From Haemophilus seminalis (GTDB taxonomy: Bacteria; Pseudomonadota; Gammaproteobacteria; Enterobacterales; Pasteurellaceae), in assembly GCF_006384255.1 (NCBI RefSeq), contig NZ_VCED01000001.1, positions 248,001 to 312,000 of the forward strand: a stretch of DNA of 64,000 nucleotides, read 5' to 3'. The position numbers and the translations under genes were made by a program. The notes beneath the pieces were generated by a model, which did not search any database, was not told where the DNA came from, and worked only from the letters and a program-made list of their open reading frames with translations. Below, piece after piece: positions 50,791-60,362 of the stretch. Every line of letters starts with the position of its first letter. Within the stretch, counting starts at the first letter, position 1.

Positions 50791-52377
50791 TTAACGTTTT
50801 CCGCCAAATGAAGCTTCTGGGCCATAGCCTTCCACTGCTCCTACAACTTCTTCAGCATTAGGTCCTGCAAATACACCAAAATAATTTAAGTCAAGATCTG
50901 TCCGTCTTGTAAGATTACGATCATCTTTAAATTTTCTATAAGAATAGTCTACTTTCCCTCTAAAATGTGTATCTGTATTTGCTAAATTAACATTTGCAAC
51001 TCCTAATACATATTTATCATCATTACCAAAATTGATCTCACCTTTAACAAAAGAAGATGTTGGATAAACAAATAAATTTAGTGTCAGGTTTCCATTTGGA
51101 GGATCGCAACACTCTTTCATGGCGTATCCAGTATAGGTATACTTACCATTCCCTTTAAATATTTCAGCTTCCAATTTAGTTGGTAATGCTACGTAAACAA
51201 GATGATTCCTAGAATCTAAATATTTTAAAGGGTTAAATTTATAAGCATTAAATGAAGCATAAGAAGAATAATCTTGATTGATGTAATAATATCGACCTGC
51301 ATTTTCTTCACTGCTAACAACCTCTCCTTTACTGAAAGATTTATTAATGACCTTTATATTATCACTTGTATGGTAAACATTAGGTTCAACCGGAGATTTA
51401 GAAAAATCAATCTCTTTAGTAATAAGAACCACATTATCTTTTGGTACCGTTGCAGATTTCGAATACTGAACTCGTCCATTTACATGTTGATTACTTTGTT
51501 CAATATCTAATACACGCCAACTTTGATCGGTCAAATCATAAATTTCTCGTTTAGCCACGGCTTCTTTCAAGCGCTCTTTGGCAAGTTCTAATTCAGCTTC
51601 TTTTTTAGCTTTTTCAATTTCATCTTTATTGACAAGATTATTATATTGTTCCTGCAACGCTGCTAAATCTCGTGCAGCTTTCTCTGCTTCCGCTTGTGCT
51701 TTAGCTTGCTCTGCTGCGGTTTCCGCTTTTGAGGCTTCTAATGCTTGATTTGCTTTTGCTAAATCTTGGGCTGCTTTATTGGCAGCCGCTTGAGCTTTAG
51801 CTTGCTCTGCTGCGGTTTCCGCTTTTGAGGCTTCTAAGGCTTGATTCGCTTTCGCTAAATCTTGAGCCGCTTTATTGGCAGCCGCTTGTGCTTTCGCTTG
51901 TTCTGCTGCGGTTTCCGCTTTTGAGGCTTCTAAGGCTGCATTTGCTTTCGCTAAATCTTGGGCAGCTTTATTGGCAGCCGCTTGTGCTTTAGCTTGCTCT
52001 GCTGCGGTTTCCGCTTTTGAGGCTTCTAAGGCTTGATTCGCTTTCGCTAAATCTTGAGCCGCTTTATTGGCAGCCGCTTGTGCTTTCGCTTGTTCTGCTG
52101 CGGTTTCCGCTTTTGAGGCTTCTAAGGCTGCATTTGCTTTCGCTAAATCTTGGGCAGCTTTTTCAGCGGCGGCTTGGGCTTTCGCTTGTTCAGCTGAGGT
52201 TACAGCTTTTGATTTCTCTTTAACTTCAGCTTCTATTTGTTCTTTTAATTTTTTTATTTGGTTAACTTGAGAAATATCAGTTGATGTAGGAGATGAACCA
52301 CCTTTTGATCCACAAGCTGATACACCTAATGAAAGAAGAATAGATATAGCAACATTACTATATAATTTTTTTGACAT
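50791..52377 (-). CDS. repeat-stalk surface lipoprotein with TbpB-type barrel, Slam cargo candidate
   Basis: Encodes 528 residues. Lipobox near LGVSAC, with Cys22 as lipid site and Gly at +2, favouring the outer membrane. Residues about 55-260 are an Ala/Lys/Gln/Glu-rich helix, likely coiled coil, made mainly of five repeats of 32 residues (unit with AEQAKAQAAANKAAQDL). The C-terminal 240 residues are beta-rich and end FGVFAGPNAEEVVGA ... FGGKR, matching the GxFxGPxAxE...FGxKR end of TbpB-type barrels. A vicinal Cys pair lies in KECCDPP. AAGGA before the ATG. Ligand unknown: no TonB receptor is nearby, and the lobe layout of TbpB is absent, so transferrin binding is not implied. Confidence 0.8.
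   Translation of the reverse strand: MSKKLYSNVAISILLSLGVSACGSKGGSSPTSTDISQVNQIKKLKEQIEAEVKEKSKAVTSAEQAKAQAAAEKAAQDLAKANAALEASKAETAAEQAKAQAAANKAAQDLAKANQALEASKAETAAEQAKAQAAANKAAQDLAKANAALEASKAETAAEQAKAQAAANKAAQDLAKANQALEASKAETAAEQAKAQAAANKAAQDLAKANQALEASKAETAAEQAKAQAEAEKAARDLAALQEQYNNLVNKDEIEKAKKEAELELAKERLKEAVAKREIYDLTDQSWRVLDIEQSNQHVNGRVQYSKSATVPKDNVVLITKEIDFSKSPVEPNVYHTSDNIKVINKSFSKGEVVSSEENAGRYYYINQDYSSYASFNAYKFNPLKYLDSRNHLVYVALPTKLEAEIFKGNGKYTYTGYAMKECCDPPNGNLTLNLFVYPTSSFVKGEINFGNDDKYVLGVANVNLANTDTHFRGKVDYSYRKFKDDRNLTRRTDLDLNYFGVFAGPNAEEVVGAVEGYGPEASFGGKR
51725..52204 (-). repeat. five 96-bp tandem repeats in the lipoprotein stalk
   Basis: The marker GCTTTTGAGG recurs at 51725, 51821, 51917, 52013 and, as GCTTTTGAGGC, 52109: exact 96-bp steps, keeping frame (32 codons). 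A degenerate unit follows to 52204. About 175 bp from 51794 recur exactly 192 bp later, so a two-unit block was duplicated recently. Confidence 0.92.
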
Positions 52378-52420
52378 AAAATATCCTTACTAAGAAATTA
52401 ATTTTATTAACCTTAATTAA

Positions 52421-52493
52421 CGTAATTTTTATGGTAATTTAAAGCGTAATTATAATAATTGTTACGTAATTTTTAATCAAGATTTTCGTAAAT
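52421..52493. promoter_or_regulatory. phased CGTAATT repeats in the divergent promoter
   Basis: CGTAATT at 52421, 52445 and 52465 and CGTAAAT at 52487, spaced 24, 20 and 22 bases, about two helical turns. They lie between the lipoprotein gene and the divergent regulator; a likely operator for one of them. Confidence 0.5.
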
Positions 52494-52520
52494 TAAAAAG
52501 ATCTGTTTAAAGTTGCAGAT

Positions 52521-52937
52521 ATGAATGAAAAAGAAAAATTTGCAACAAATTTACGTCGGATCTTGATTGAGAAGGGCTATGAACCAAAAGCCTCGGTAAT
52601 TGAGCGTGAATTTAACTTACGTCATTATGGTAAGCCGATTGGTTTGCACGCTGTCGCTCGCTGGTTAAGAGGAGAGGGATTGCCTTCGCTTGCTCGCTTA
52701 CAAACCTTAGCGAAATGGTTAGAAATTGATATTCAAGAATTAGTATCAGATGAAAAGGCCTATCAAGTTGCAAAATTAGAAAAGAAAAAAGAACCGAATA
52801 AGCATATTTGGGAAAGTGCGGCAAGCTATCAGGATCAGACGCTTTTTCAGATATTCTTGAATTTGCCACAAGAGCAGAAAAAAGTGGTACGTGAGGTGAT
52901 TATGGCGATGGATAAGGCGTATCGTTCGGGGAAATAA
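52521..52937 (+). CDS. XRE/Cro-like transcriptional regulator
   Basis: Encodes 138 residues. The N-terminal half is a helix-turn-helix (IGLHAVARWLRGEGLPSLARLQTLAKWLEIDIQELVSD) of the phage-repressor-like type common in Haemophilus and Neisseria; the C-terminal half is helical (LFQIFLNLPQEQKKVVREVIMAM). It is divergent from the lipoprotein-slam pair over 143 bp that contain four phased repeats, so local control is plausible but not shown. Followed by an inverted uptake-signal terminator. Confidence 0.78.
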   Translation: MNEKEKFATNLRRILIEKGYEPKASVIEREFNLRHYGKPIGLHAVARWLRGEGLPSLARLQTLAKWLEIDIQELVSDEKAYQVAKLEKKKEPNKHIWESAASYQDQTLFQIFLNLPQEQKKVVREVIMAMDKAYRSGK

Positions 52938-52945
52938 TATGAATA

Positions 52946-52974
52946 ATAACCGCACTTTTCAAAAGTGCGGTTAT
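52946..52974. terminator. inverted uptake-signal terminator between regulator and pepA
   Basis: ACCGCACTT (52949-52957) and AAGTGCGGT (52963-52971) within the stem AATAACCGCACTTTT/AAAAGTGCGGTTATT. Serves the regulator and the convergent pepA. Confidence 0.9.
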
Positions 52975-52987
52975 TTTCATGACTATT

Positions 52988-54463
52988 TTATTTAACCTGA
53001 TTAATCAAAAATTGTGTTAATAGAGAAACAGGGCGGCCAGTTGCGCCTTTATTGGCACCTTGTAGCCAAGCCGTACCAGCGATGTCTAAATGTGCCCAGC
53101 GATATTTTTTCGTGAAGTTAGACAAAAATGCACCCGCTGTAATTGCGCCACCCCAGCGACCGCCAATGTTGGCAAGATCGGCGAAAGGCGATTTAAGTTG
53201 CTCTTGATATTCTTCGCTTAATGGTAAACGCCAGGCTTTGTCAGTGGTTTCTGTTGCCGCGTGGAGTAGTGCATTGGCAAGATCGTTATCTGTAGAAACT
53301 AAGCCGCTATTGTGTTGACCAAGAGCAACCACACAAGCACCAGTTAAGGTTGCAACATCAATAACAAGCTCAGGTTCAAAACGTTCAACATAAGTAAGTG
53401 CATCACAAAGGACTAAGCGACCTTCCGCATCGGTGTTGAGCACTTCTACGGTTAAACCATTCATAGTGGTAAGAATATCGCCTGGGCGATAAGCATTGCC
53501 ATCAGGCAGATTTTCACAACCAGCTAAAACACCAATAACGTTTAATGGCAAATTCAACTCTGCAATAGCTTTTATAGTGCCGAAGACAGAAGCAGCACCA
53601 CACATGTCATATTTCATTTCATCCATGTCAGCGGCAGGTTTAAGTGAAATACCGCCTGCATCAAAGGTTAATCCTTTGCCTACAAGTACAATGGGTTTGG
53701 CGTTTTTATCTGGCGCATTATTGAATGTCAAAATAGACATGTAAGCACGGTTTTCAGAGCCTTTTGAGACGGCAAGATAAGCGTTCATTCCAAGTTTTGA
53801 CATTTCTTCTTCATCCACAACTTTCAAAGAAAGTGCGGTAGAATTTTCTGCTAAATTTTTTGCTTGTTCAGCAAGATAAGCGGGGTTGCAGATATTTGGT
53901 GGCATATTTGCGATGTCGCGTGCTGCTTTTATAGCTGAGCTAATCGCATTGGCGTGAGAAATAGCCTGTTGTGCTTGCTCACAATCTGTATTAAAGATGA
54001 AGGATTCTAAAACAGAGGCTTCTGCTTTTTGAGATTTGAAATGATCAAATTGATAATTAGTGTGTTCAATCGTTTCAATTGCAAAGCGGATATTCCAATA
54101 AAGATCGCGATCTTTTAATTCAATTTCAGTTAAATAAGAAACAACTTCACGTGTGTTGGTTTCTTTTAGCATTTTTAATACAGCTTGGATGATTTGTTTA
54201 TATTGGCGCTCCGTGAGTTCTCCTTTTTTGCCACAGCCAACGATTAATACGCGTTTAGCAGATAAACCTTGAAGATCACGAAGTAAAATGGTTTGGGCTA
54301 ATTTGCCAGTTAGCTCACCTGATTTCACTAAATCGTTTAAATAGCCCTGGGTTAATTGATCGATTTCATGGAAACTTTTTGAAAATTCATTGTTCTCATA
54401 TACGCCTAAAACAATGCAATCAGTGGCTTGAGAAAGTGCGGTGTTTTTTGCTTGATATTTCAT
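52988..54463 (-). CDS. pepA: leucyl aminopeptidase PepA
   Basis: Encodes 491 residues, M17 family. The signature [10 protein letters not shown] and the metal-binding [19 protein letters not shown], together with [21 protein letters not shown], are complete. It cleaves N-terminal residues from peptides as a hexamer with two Zn/Mn; enteric PepA also binds DNA in Xer recombination, not known here. Uptake signals at 53831 and 54434. Divergent from lptF. Confidence 0.96.
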   Translation of the reverse strand: MKYQAKNTALSQATDCIVLGVYENNEFSKSFHEIDQLTQGYLNDLVKSGELTGKLAQTILLRDLQGLSAKRVLIVGCGKKGELTERQYKQIIQAVLKMLKETNTREVVSYLTEIELKDRDLYWNIRFAIETIEHTNYQFDHFKSQKAEASVLESFIFNTDCEQAQQAISHANAISSAIKAARDIANMPPNICNPAYLAEQAKNLAENSTALSLKVVDEEEMSKLGMNAYLAVSKGSENRAYMSILTFNNAPDKNAKPIVLVGKGLTFDAGGISLKPAADMDEMKYDMCGAASVFGTIKAIAELNLPLNVIGVLAGCENLPDGNAYRPGDILTTMNGLTVEVLNTDAEGRLVLCDALTYVERFEPELVIDVATLTGACVVALGQHNSGLVSTDNDLANALLHAATETTDKAWRLPLSEEYQEQLKSPFADLANIGGRWGGAITAGAFLSNFTKKYRWAHLDIAGTAWLQGANKGATGRPVSLLTQFLINQVK

Positions 54464-54570
54464 TTGATGTCCTTAAATTTCTGTTTAATTCAGCGAAAAT
54501 AAGGTATCATACGCGACCGATTTTATCCAGTTTTCCCCCGTTTTAGATTTAGAAAAACAAACGAAATAAG

Positions 54571-55665
54571 ATGATTTTAATTCGATATTTAACGAAAGAA
54601 GTATTTAAGAGCCAAGTCGCTATTTTGTTCATTTTATTGCTGATATTTTTCTCTCAGCAGTTAGTGCGCGTACTGGGATCTGCGGCTAATGGTAAAGTGC
54701 CAGCTGATTTGGTATTTTCCTTGCTTGGGCTAGGCATGCCTGCTATGGCGCAATTAATGTTGCCATTATGTTTGTTTATTGCGATTTTACTCACTTTTGG
54801 TCGTCTTTATGCGGAAAGTGAAATAACGGTGATGCGTGCTTGTGGTGTCGGGCAGCGTGTTTTAGTGCGTGTGGCGTTAATGCTATCATTGATTACTGCG
54901 GGACTTGCTGCTTATAACGTCTTGTGGCTTTCGCCTTGGTCAATTCAAAAACAAGCTGCAATTGTGGAAGATGCCAAAGCGAATCCAACAATGGGGGCGC
55001 TTGCTTCTGGTCAGTTTATAGCAACGAATAACAACAATTTTGTGTTATTTATTGATAGTATTAAGGGAAATCAAATTAATGACGTGTATTTGTTCCAAAC
55101 TGCGCCGAAAGGACAAACGAAACCATCAGTTGTGACTGCTGAAAAAGGCGAATTAAAAGCGTTGCCAAATGGCGATCAAATTCTGAATTTACAAAATACG
55201 CAACGAGTTGAAGGCACGTCTGTTTTGCCTGATTTCCGCATTACGCATTTTGATGAATATCAAGCCTATTTAGGTCATCAGGAAACAGAAAATACGAATG
55301 ATGAAGTCGCGGAATTAACATTGTCTCAACTTATCGGTTTAGATTCATCTTCTGCGAAGTCTGAATTGCATTGGCGTATTACATTAATTCTAGCGGTTCC
55401 ACTAATGGCGTTAATTGCTGTGCCATTAAGTCGTGTAAATCCTCGACAAGGTAGATTTGCCAAAATTTTACCCGCACTTTTACTCTATTTAATTTATTTT
55501 TTATTACAAAGCTCCTTTAAATCTGCGGGGGCAGCAGGAAAATTAGATGCTGCTATTTTTATGCCTCTTGTTAATATCGGCTTTTTGTTGCTTGGTATAG
55601 TGTTAAACGGTTGGGATAGCGCTGCGATGTATAAATTCCGCCATTTATTCAGTAGAAAAGGATAA
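54571..55665 (+). CDS. lptF: LPS export permease LptF
   Basis: Encodes 364 residues with six membrane helices, three on each side of a periplasmic jellyroll domain. The N-terminus [20 protein letters not shown] is typical. With LptG and LptB it drives lipooligosaccharide from the inner membrane to the LptA bridge. Five bases separate it from lptG. Confidence 0.94.
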   Translation: MILIRYLTKEVFKSQVAILFILLLIFFSQQLVRVLGSAANGKVPADLVFSLLGLGMPAMAQLMLPLCLFIAILLTFGRLYAESEITVMRACGVGQRVLVRVALMLSLITAGLAAYNVLWLSPWSIQKQAAIVEDAKANPTMGALASGQFIATNNNNFVLFIDSIKGNQINDVYLFQTAPKGQTKPSVVTAEKGELKALPNGDQILNLQNTQRVEGTSVLPDFRITHFDEYQAYLGHQETENTNDEVAELTLSQLIGLDSSSAKSELHWRITLILAVPLMALIAVPLSRVNPRQGRFAKILPALLLYLIYFLLQSSFKSAGAAGKLDAAIFMPLVNIGFLLLGIVLNGWDSAAMYKFRHLFSRKG

Positions 55666-55670
55666 GCAAA

Positions 55671-56747
55671 ATGATGAATACCCTAGATCGTTATATTGGA
55701 AAAAGTATTCTTGGCTCGATTTTTGCCACTTTGCTTACATTGGTTGGACTCTCTGCCATTATCAAATTTGTGGAACAATTTCGTAGTGTGGGTAAAGGCA
55801 CTTATGATATTTGGCAAGCGGTGGCTTTTACTGGGTTAACCATTCCAAAAGATATTGAAACTTTCTTTCCTATGGCGGCATTGCTTGGTGCCCTAATGGC
55901 TTTGGGTAATCTTGCGAGTCGAAGCGAACTCGTTGTGATGCAAGCTGCTGGCTTTTCTCGTTTTAAAATTGGAATGGCCGTGATGAAAACCGCATTACCA
56001 TTAGTGTTGTTAACAATGGTGATTGGTGAGTGGGGGATTCCGCAAACAGAACAGTTCGCACGTGATATGCGTGCTCGAGCGCTTTCTGGTGGTTCCATGC
56101 TTTCCATGAAGAATGGCGTTTGGGCAAAAGATGGTAATAATTTTGTGTTTGTTCGACGTGTGACGGATGACGCAAAATTAAACGATATTTATATTTATAC
56201 TTTTGATCAGCATCGTAATTTGACGGAGTTGAAACATGCTAACCAAGCAAGTTATTCGGAAGATGAAAGTAAATGGACTTTACGTCAAGTGAACCATTCT
56301 ATGATTAGCAAAGATGAAATCACGACAAGTAATCGCTTATCGGAAAAATGGGAAACAAATTTAACGCCAGATAAATTAGGTGCTGTTTCTTTACGTCCTA
56401 CATCACTGTCTATTTCAGGTTTGTATAATTACATTTCATTTTTACGTGAAACAGGTCAGGATGTGAGTCGCTTTGAACTCACATTCTGGCGGAAAATTTT
56501 CCAACCTGTGTCTGTTGGTGTGATGATGTTATTGGCATTATCGTTTATTTTTGGATCGCTACGCAGTGTGACCGCGGGCGCTAGAATTGTAACGGGCATC
56601 TGTTTTGGCTTTTTGTTCTATGTAGTAAATGAAATCTTCGGGCAAATGAGCGTTGTTTATAACATGCCTGCTGTTTTCGGTGCGCTAATGCCAAGTTTGC
56701 TATTTATCGTGATGATTTGGTGGTTGCTGAGTCGGAAACGGGATTAA
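55671..56747 (+). CDS. lptG: LPS export permease LptG
   Basis: Encodes 358 residues with the same layout as LptF: MNTLDRYIGKSILGSIFATL at the N-terminus, three helices, a periplasmic beta domain, three helices. The second ATG (55674) could also be the start. Forms the transporter with LptF and LptB. Confidence 0.94.
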   Translation: MMNTLDRYIGKSILGSIFATLLTLVGLSAIIKFVEQFRSVGKGTYDIWQAVAFTGLTIPKDIETFFPMAALLGALMALGNLASRSELVVMQAAGFSRFKIGMAVMKTALPLVLLTMVIGEWGIPQTEQFARDMRARALSGGSMLSMKNGVWAKDGNNFVFVRRVTDDAKLNDIYIYTFDQHRNLTELKHANQASYSEDESKWTLRQVNHSMISKDEITTSNRLSEKWETNLTPDKLGAVSLRPTSLSISGLYNYISFLRETGQDVSRFELTFWRKIFQPVSVGVMMLLALSFIFGSLRSVTAGARIVTGICFGFLFYVVNEIFGQMSVVYNMPAVFGALMPSLLFIVMIWWLLSRKRD

Positions 56748-56833
56748 TTCAGATCGTTCAAATAATTGCGTGTTCAGAAATGGCACGCAATATTTTTATG
56801 TGTTGTTTTCAAATGGAAGAAGTTAAAAAATCA

Positions 56834-57676
56834 ATGAAAATTGGCTTAGTATTAGAAGGTGGGGCGATGCGAGGCATGTACACTGCGGGAGTACTAGATA
56901 CCTTCTTAGATAAAGATTTTTGGGTTGATGGTATCATTTCCGTTTCTGCAGGTGCATTATTTGGGGTTAATTATCCTTCTCGGCAAAAAGAGCGGGCAAT
57001 TCGTTACAACAAGAAATTTATATCGGATAAGCGTTATATCAGTTTTAAAAGTTTGGTGAGGACAGGCAATATCGTGAATAAAGATTTTGCTTTTTATGAA
57101 GTACCTTTCAAATATGATGTGTTTGATAATAAAACGTTTAAAGAATCAGATATCGATTTTTATGTAGCTGTAACTAACTTACAAACTGCGCAAGCAGAAT
57201 ATGTCAAATTAATAGATCCTTTGGCCCAAATGGAGGTGTTGCGTGCTACCTCCGCCATGCCTTATGTTTCTCGTCCTGTTGAGATAGACGGGATTCCTTA
57301 TTTGGATGGCGCTATTGCGGATTCTATTCCTGTCGAACAAATGCAGAAGTTAGGATACGATAAAATCATTGTCATTCTTACCCGCACTTTAGATTATAGA
57401 AAATCTAAGCCAATGACTTGGATTGCCAAATGGTTTTATCGACGTTATCCACATTTTGCAGATGCCGTAAATCAGCGTTATGCCATGTATAATCAACAAG
57501 TTGAAAATGTGATTAAGCTAGCAGAAAAAGGCGATATTTTTGTTATTCGACCTTCTGTTGATTTGAAGATTAAGCGCATTGAAAAAGATCCCAATAAATT
57601 GCAGGCAATGTATGAGTTGGGTATAAAAGATATGCAATTACAGTGGAAAAACTTATTGGACTATTTAAATCGATAA
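56834..57676 (+). CDS. patatin-like phospholipase
   Basis: Encodes 280 residues from the ATG at 56834, which gives the family start MKIGLVLEGGAMRGMYTAGVL (oxyanion hole). The nucleophile Ser lies in ISVSAGALFG, where the usual G-x-S-x-G has Ser in place of the first Gly; the partner Asp is in YLDGAIADSIP. An upstream in-frame ATG overlaps lptG. It may cleave phospholipids; substrate unknown. Resembles YjjU-type proteins. Confidence 0.82.
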   Translation: MKIGLVLEGGAMRGMYTAGVLDTFLDKDFWVDGIISVSAGALFGVNYPSRQKERAIRYNKKFISDKRYISFKSLVRTGNIVNKDFAFYEVPFKYDVFDNKTFKESDIDFYVAVTNLQTAQAEYVKLIDPLAQMEVLRATSAMPYVSRPVEIDGIPYLDGAIADSIPVEQMQKLGYDKIIVILTRTLDYRKSKPMTWIAKWFYRRYPHFADAVNQRYAMYNQQVENVIKLAEKGDIFVIRPSVDLKIKRIEKDPNKLQAMYELGIKDMQLQWKNLLDYLNR

Positions 57677-57677
57677 T

Positions 57678-57718
57678 AAAAAATGGATTAAACCTTTTAC
57701 CGTTTAATCCATTTTTTA
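57678..57718. terminator. bidirectional terminator patatin/letB
   Basis: 16-bp stem from 57678-57693 (AAAAAATGGATTAAAC) and 57702-57717, 8-base loop. Confidence 0.92.
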
Positions 57719-57719
57719 T

Positions 57720-60362
57720 TTATTGTGGTAAAGCGCCGCTTCCCCAAGTTTGCACTTCTTCAGGGCGTTTTATCTGAAGTAAGAAACGTTTGTTTGGCTG
57801 CGCCTGTGGTTGAATTTCTTTTTCTGCTGGTGTGGAGAAAGAAATACCACCTTTTAGCAACTGTTGAACACTTCCTGTATTAAATGCGGCACCTTTCCAA
57901 CCTAAGGTAAAGTCATAGCCTGATGCAACCCAAAATTCTGTATTTTGTCGAACAAGATGATTATATTTTGGCATGATTGCGATATGAACTAAGACGCGAT
58001 CACCAAGACTGTTAAGCTCAAATTTTTTCACAGTACCCACTTCTACGCCTCGATAAAGAATTGGTGAACCTTCACTTAAATTCATTGCATCACGTGTTTC
58101 TAAAATAAATGGCGTGCCATTACTAAATTTATTACGTTGTGGCGCTGTTTGCGCTAAATTGAATTGTGTTTTTGCTTTACCATTCCCAATTTCAATATCG
58201 ATATAAGGCTGTAATAAGCTATCAAGGTTATCTATTCCACCTGCTGAAATTTGCGGTGAGATAATCGTAAAGTTAGAACCTTCTTTTGCAATCATATTCA
58301 TATAATTTGGGTTGATTAACGCTTTTGCAGTGATGCGTTTAGATTTTGCATCAAGCTGAATACTGTCAATTTGTCCTACGTCTAAACCCAAATAGCGCAG
58401 ACTCATTCCTTTGCTCAGATTGGTTGCATCATCTGCCATTAAGGTGATGGCAAGTCCGATAGATTTTGCATAACTTTCATTTGCGTAAAGTGTTCGATTA
58501 TTGCCCGAACCACTATTATCAAAGCTAATCGTACCTTTTAATGAACGCGCAAGTGGCGTCGCTTGAATGCTAATTCCTTTAGGTGTGATATCAATTTTCG
58601 CCGCACTTTCCACCCAAAAACGGCTTTTATCTGTCAACAAATGTTGATAGGCGGGATAAATATAAACCTCCACATCAAAGCTATTAGTTTTAGGTTTAAT
58701 ATTTAAAATTTTTCCCACCTCAAATTGACGATATAGTACGAGAGAGCCTTTATCAATGCTTGGTAACGTTTGGGTGTGTAAGGTTATTGTTGGCGTAAGA
58801 ATATTTCCAATGATGCCATGTTCAGCATTGCTGATATTTTGATAAAGCGGATAGCTATCTTTAGCTTTTCCTTGACCTTGTTTCGTTAATACCCGTACGC
58901 CACCTTGTAACCATTTTTCCGGTGTCGCGGACTCAAAACGCAATCCGTCTACTCCAATGCTGATATCAAAGTTGGTTGCTGCGACAAATTGTGTATTTTC
59001 GTGAATTAAATTGCGATATTCGGATGCAATTGCTGCCTTAAATTGTACGCCATTTATATCCACTTTTTGTGAAACAATTTGTCCGATTGGCATGTTGTTA
59101 TAAAACACATTTTGACCTTCACTTACACCATAATTTTCTGGTGCGGTGAGTGTTAAAACTAATGTATTAGGTGCATTGAGTAATAACTCATTTTCTTTAA
59201 CGACATCAAATTGATGCTTAGTTTCACCATCTCCAGCAATAACATCAAAATATTCGCCACGAAAGAATTTTTTTGGATCTGCTAAATTACTAAGATCCGT
59301 TTTTTTATTGCGAAGTACGATTTTGCTATTCGCTTTAAATAAAGAGGCTTGATTTGGATCTATCAATAAACTGCCTTCTAAAATTTCATCGTTATTTTCA
59401 ACCGCACTTATTTTAGAAAGAATCCCGATAGGATTATCTTGAGAATAAACTTCGGTCTGTCCTGCAATGAGACCAGCAGATGCAGGGATATTTACGTTGA
59501 CTTCAATGCCACGTTTTGCGGCTTTTAAATTGGTATACAGCGTGAAATGACTATTTTCATCTGCTTTTGGGCTGTCAGCTGGAGAGTCAAAAGAAACGGC
59601 ACCTTGTACAACCGCATTTAAACTTTCTACATTTAGATTTAAGCCTGATGGGCTAATGTTGGCGTTAATGCCGCTTATGTTCCAAAAACGTGAATCTTTT
59701 TTCACAAATTGTGCATAGGCTTTATCAATCACCACATCTATTTGTACTTTATTGTCTTTATTAATGCGGTAATCGTAAATTTTTCCTACAGGTAGTTTTT
59801 TAAAATAGACGGATGCACCGATGGAAATTGAGCCTAAGTCATCAGAAATTAAGTGAATCAATAAATCTCCAGGCGAAACTTGGGCAATAGGGCCTTGTTC
59901 TTCCGCAATAAATTCATCTTCGCGATCGCCATCACCCGGTTGAAGAGTGATGTAATTGCCTGATACGAGAGAATCTAAACCTGAAATTCCTGCAAGTGAA
60001 ACATTTGGTTGAACAAGCCAGAATTTTGTATTTTCACGCAAAATACTTGACGCTTCAGGATTGATATTGGCAATAACTTCCACTTTTTGCATGTTATCTG
60101 TGAAATTTACTTTTTTCACCACACCAATTTGCAAACCTTGGTAGCGAACTTGTGTTTTATCTGCAACGATACCAGAACCATTGGTAAAGGTAATCGTGAT
60201 GCTTGTGCCACGTTCTTTAACAATTTGGAAGAATAAAATTGCCCCAATACATAATGCAATAAAGGGAAGTAACCAAAATGGAGAAATACGACGAGTTTTT
60301 CGTACTGCCGCTGTCATTTCTGTATGTTGATCTTTCATTGAAGAACTATTTTTCTCTGTCAT
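57720..60362 (-). CDS. letB: MCE-family lipid transport protein LetB (YebT)
   Basis: Encodes 880 residues, matching the seven-MCE-domain LetB of E. coli (877). One N-terminal membrane helix (FWLLPFIALCIGAILFF) and seven MCE repeats; each shows a Y-x-(6-7)-(I/V)G motif near residues 69, 182, 302, 419, 541, 656 and 767 (e.g. YQGLQIGVV, YFKKLPVGKI, YRGVEVGTV). Stacked rings form a tunnel between the membranes for lipids. The start overlaps letA by 17 bases. Uptake signal at 59401. Confidence 0.93.
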   Translation of the reverse strand: MTEKNSSSMKDQHTEMTAAVRKTRRISPFWLLPFIALCIGAILFFQIVKERGTSITITFTNGSGIVADKTQVRYQGLQIGVVKKVNFTDNMQKVEVIANINPEASSILRENTKFWLVQPNVSLAGISGLDSLVSGNYITLQPGDGDREDEFIAEEQGPIAQVSPGDLLIHLISDDLGSISIGASVYFKKLPVGKIYDYRINKDNKVQIDVVIDKAYAQFVKKDSRFWNISGINANISPSGLNLNVESLNAVVQGAVSFDSPADSPKADENSHFTLYTNLKAAKRGIEVNVNIPASAGLIAGQTEVYSQDNPIGILSKISAVENNDEILEGSLLIDPNQASLFKANSKIVLRNKKTDLSNLADPKKFFRGEYFDVIAGDGETKHQFDVVKENELLLNAPNTLVLTLTAPENYGVSEGQNVFYNNMPIGQIVSQKVDINGVQFKAAIASEYRNLIHENTQFVAATNFDISIGVDGLRFESATPEKWLQGGVRVLTKQGQGKAKDSYPLYQNISNAEHGIIGNILTPTITLHTQTLPSIDKGSLVLYRQFEVGKILNIKPKTNSFDVEVYIYPAYQHLLTDKSRFWVESAAKIDITPKGISIQATPLARSLKGTISFDNSGSGNNRTLYANESYAKSIGLAITLMADDATNLSKGMSLRYLGLDVGQIDSIQLDAKSKRITAKALINPNYMNMIAKEGSNFTIISPQISAGGIDNLDSLLQPYIDIEIGNGKAKTQFNLAQTAPQRNKFSNGTPFILETRDAMNLSEGSPILYRGVEVGTVKKFELNSLGDRVLVHIAIMPKYNHLVRQNTEFWVASGYDFTLGWKGAAFNTGSVQQLLKGGISFSTPAEKEIQPQAQPNKRFLLQIKRPEEVQTWGSGALPQ

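Noticed and set aside
52017-52270. Leu- and Ala-rich plus-strand frames opposite the lipoprotein stalk
   Set aside because: Direct by-product of the repetitive codons on the other strand.
50791-52377. Annotation of the lipoprotein as transferrin-binding protein TbpB
   Set aside because: Only the terminal barrel signature is shared; the two-lobe layout, length and neighbouring tbpA are missing.
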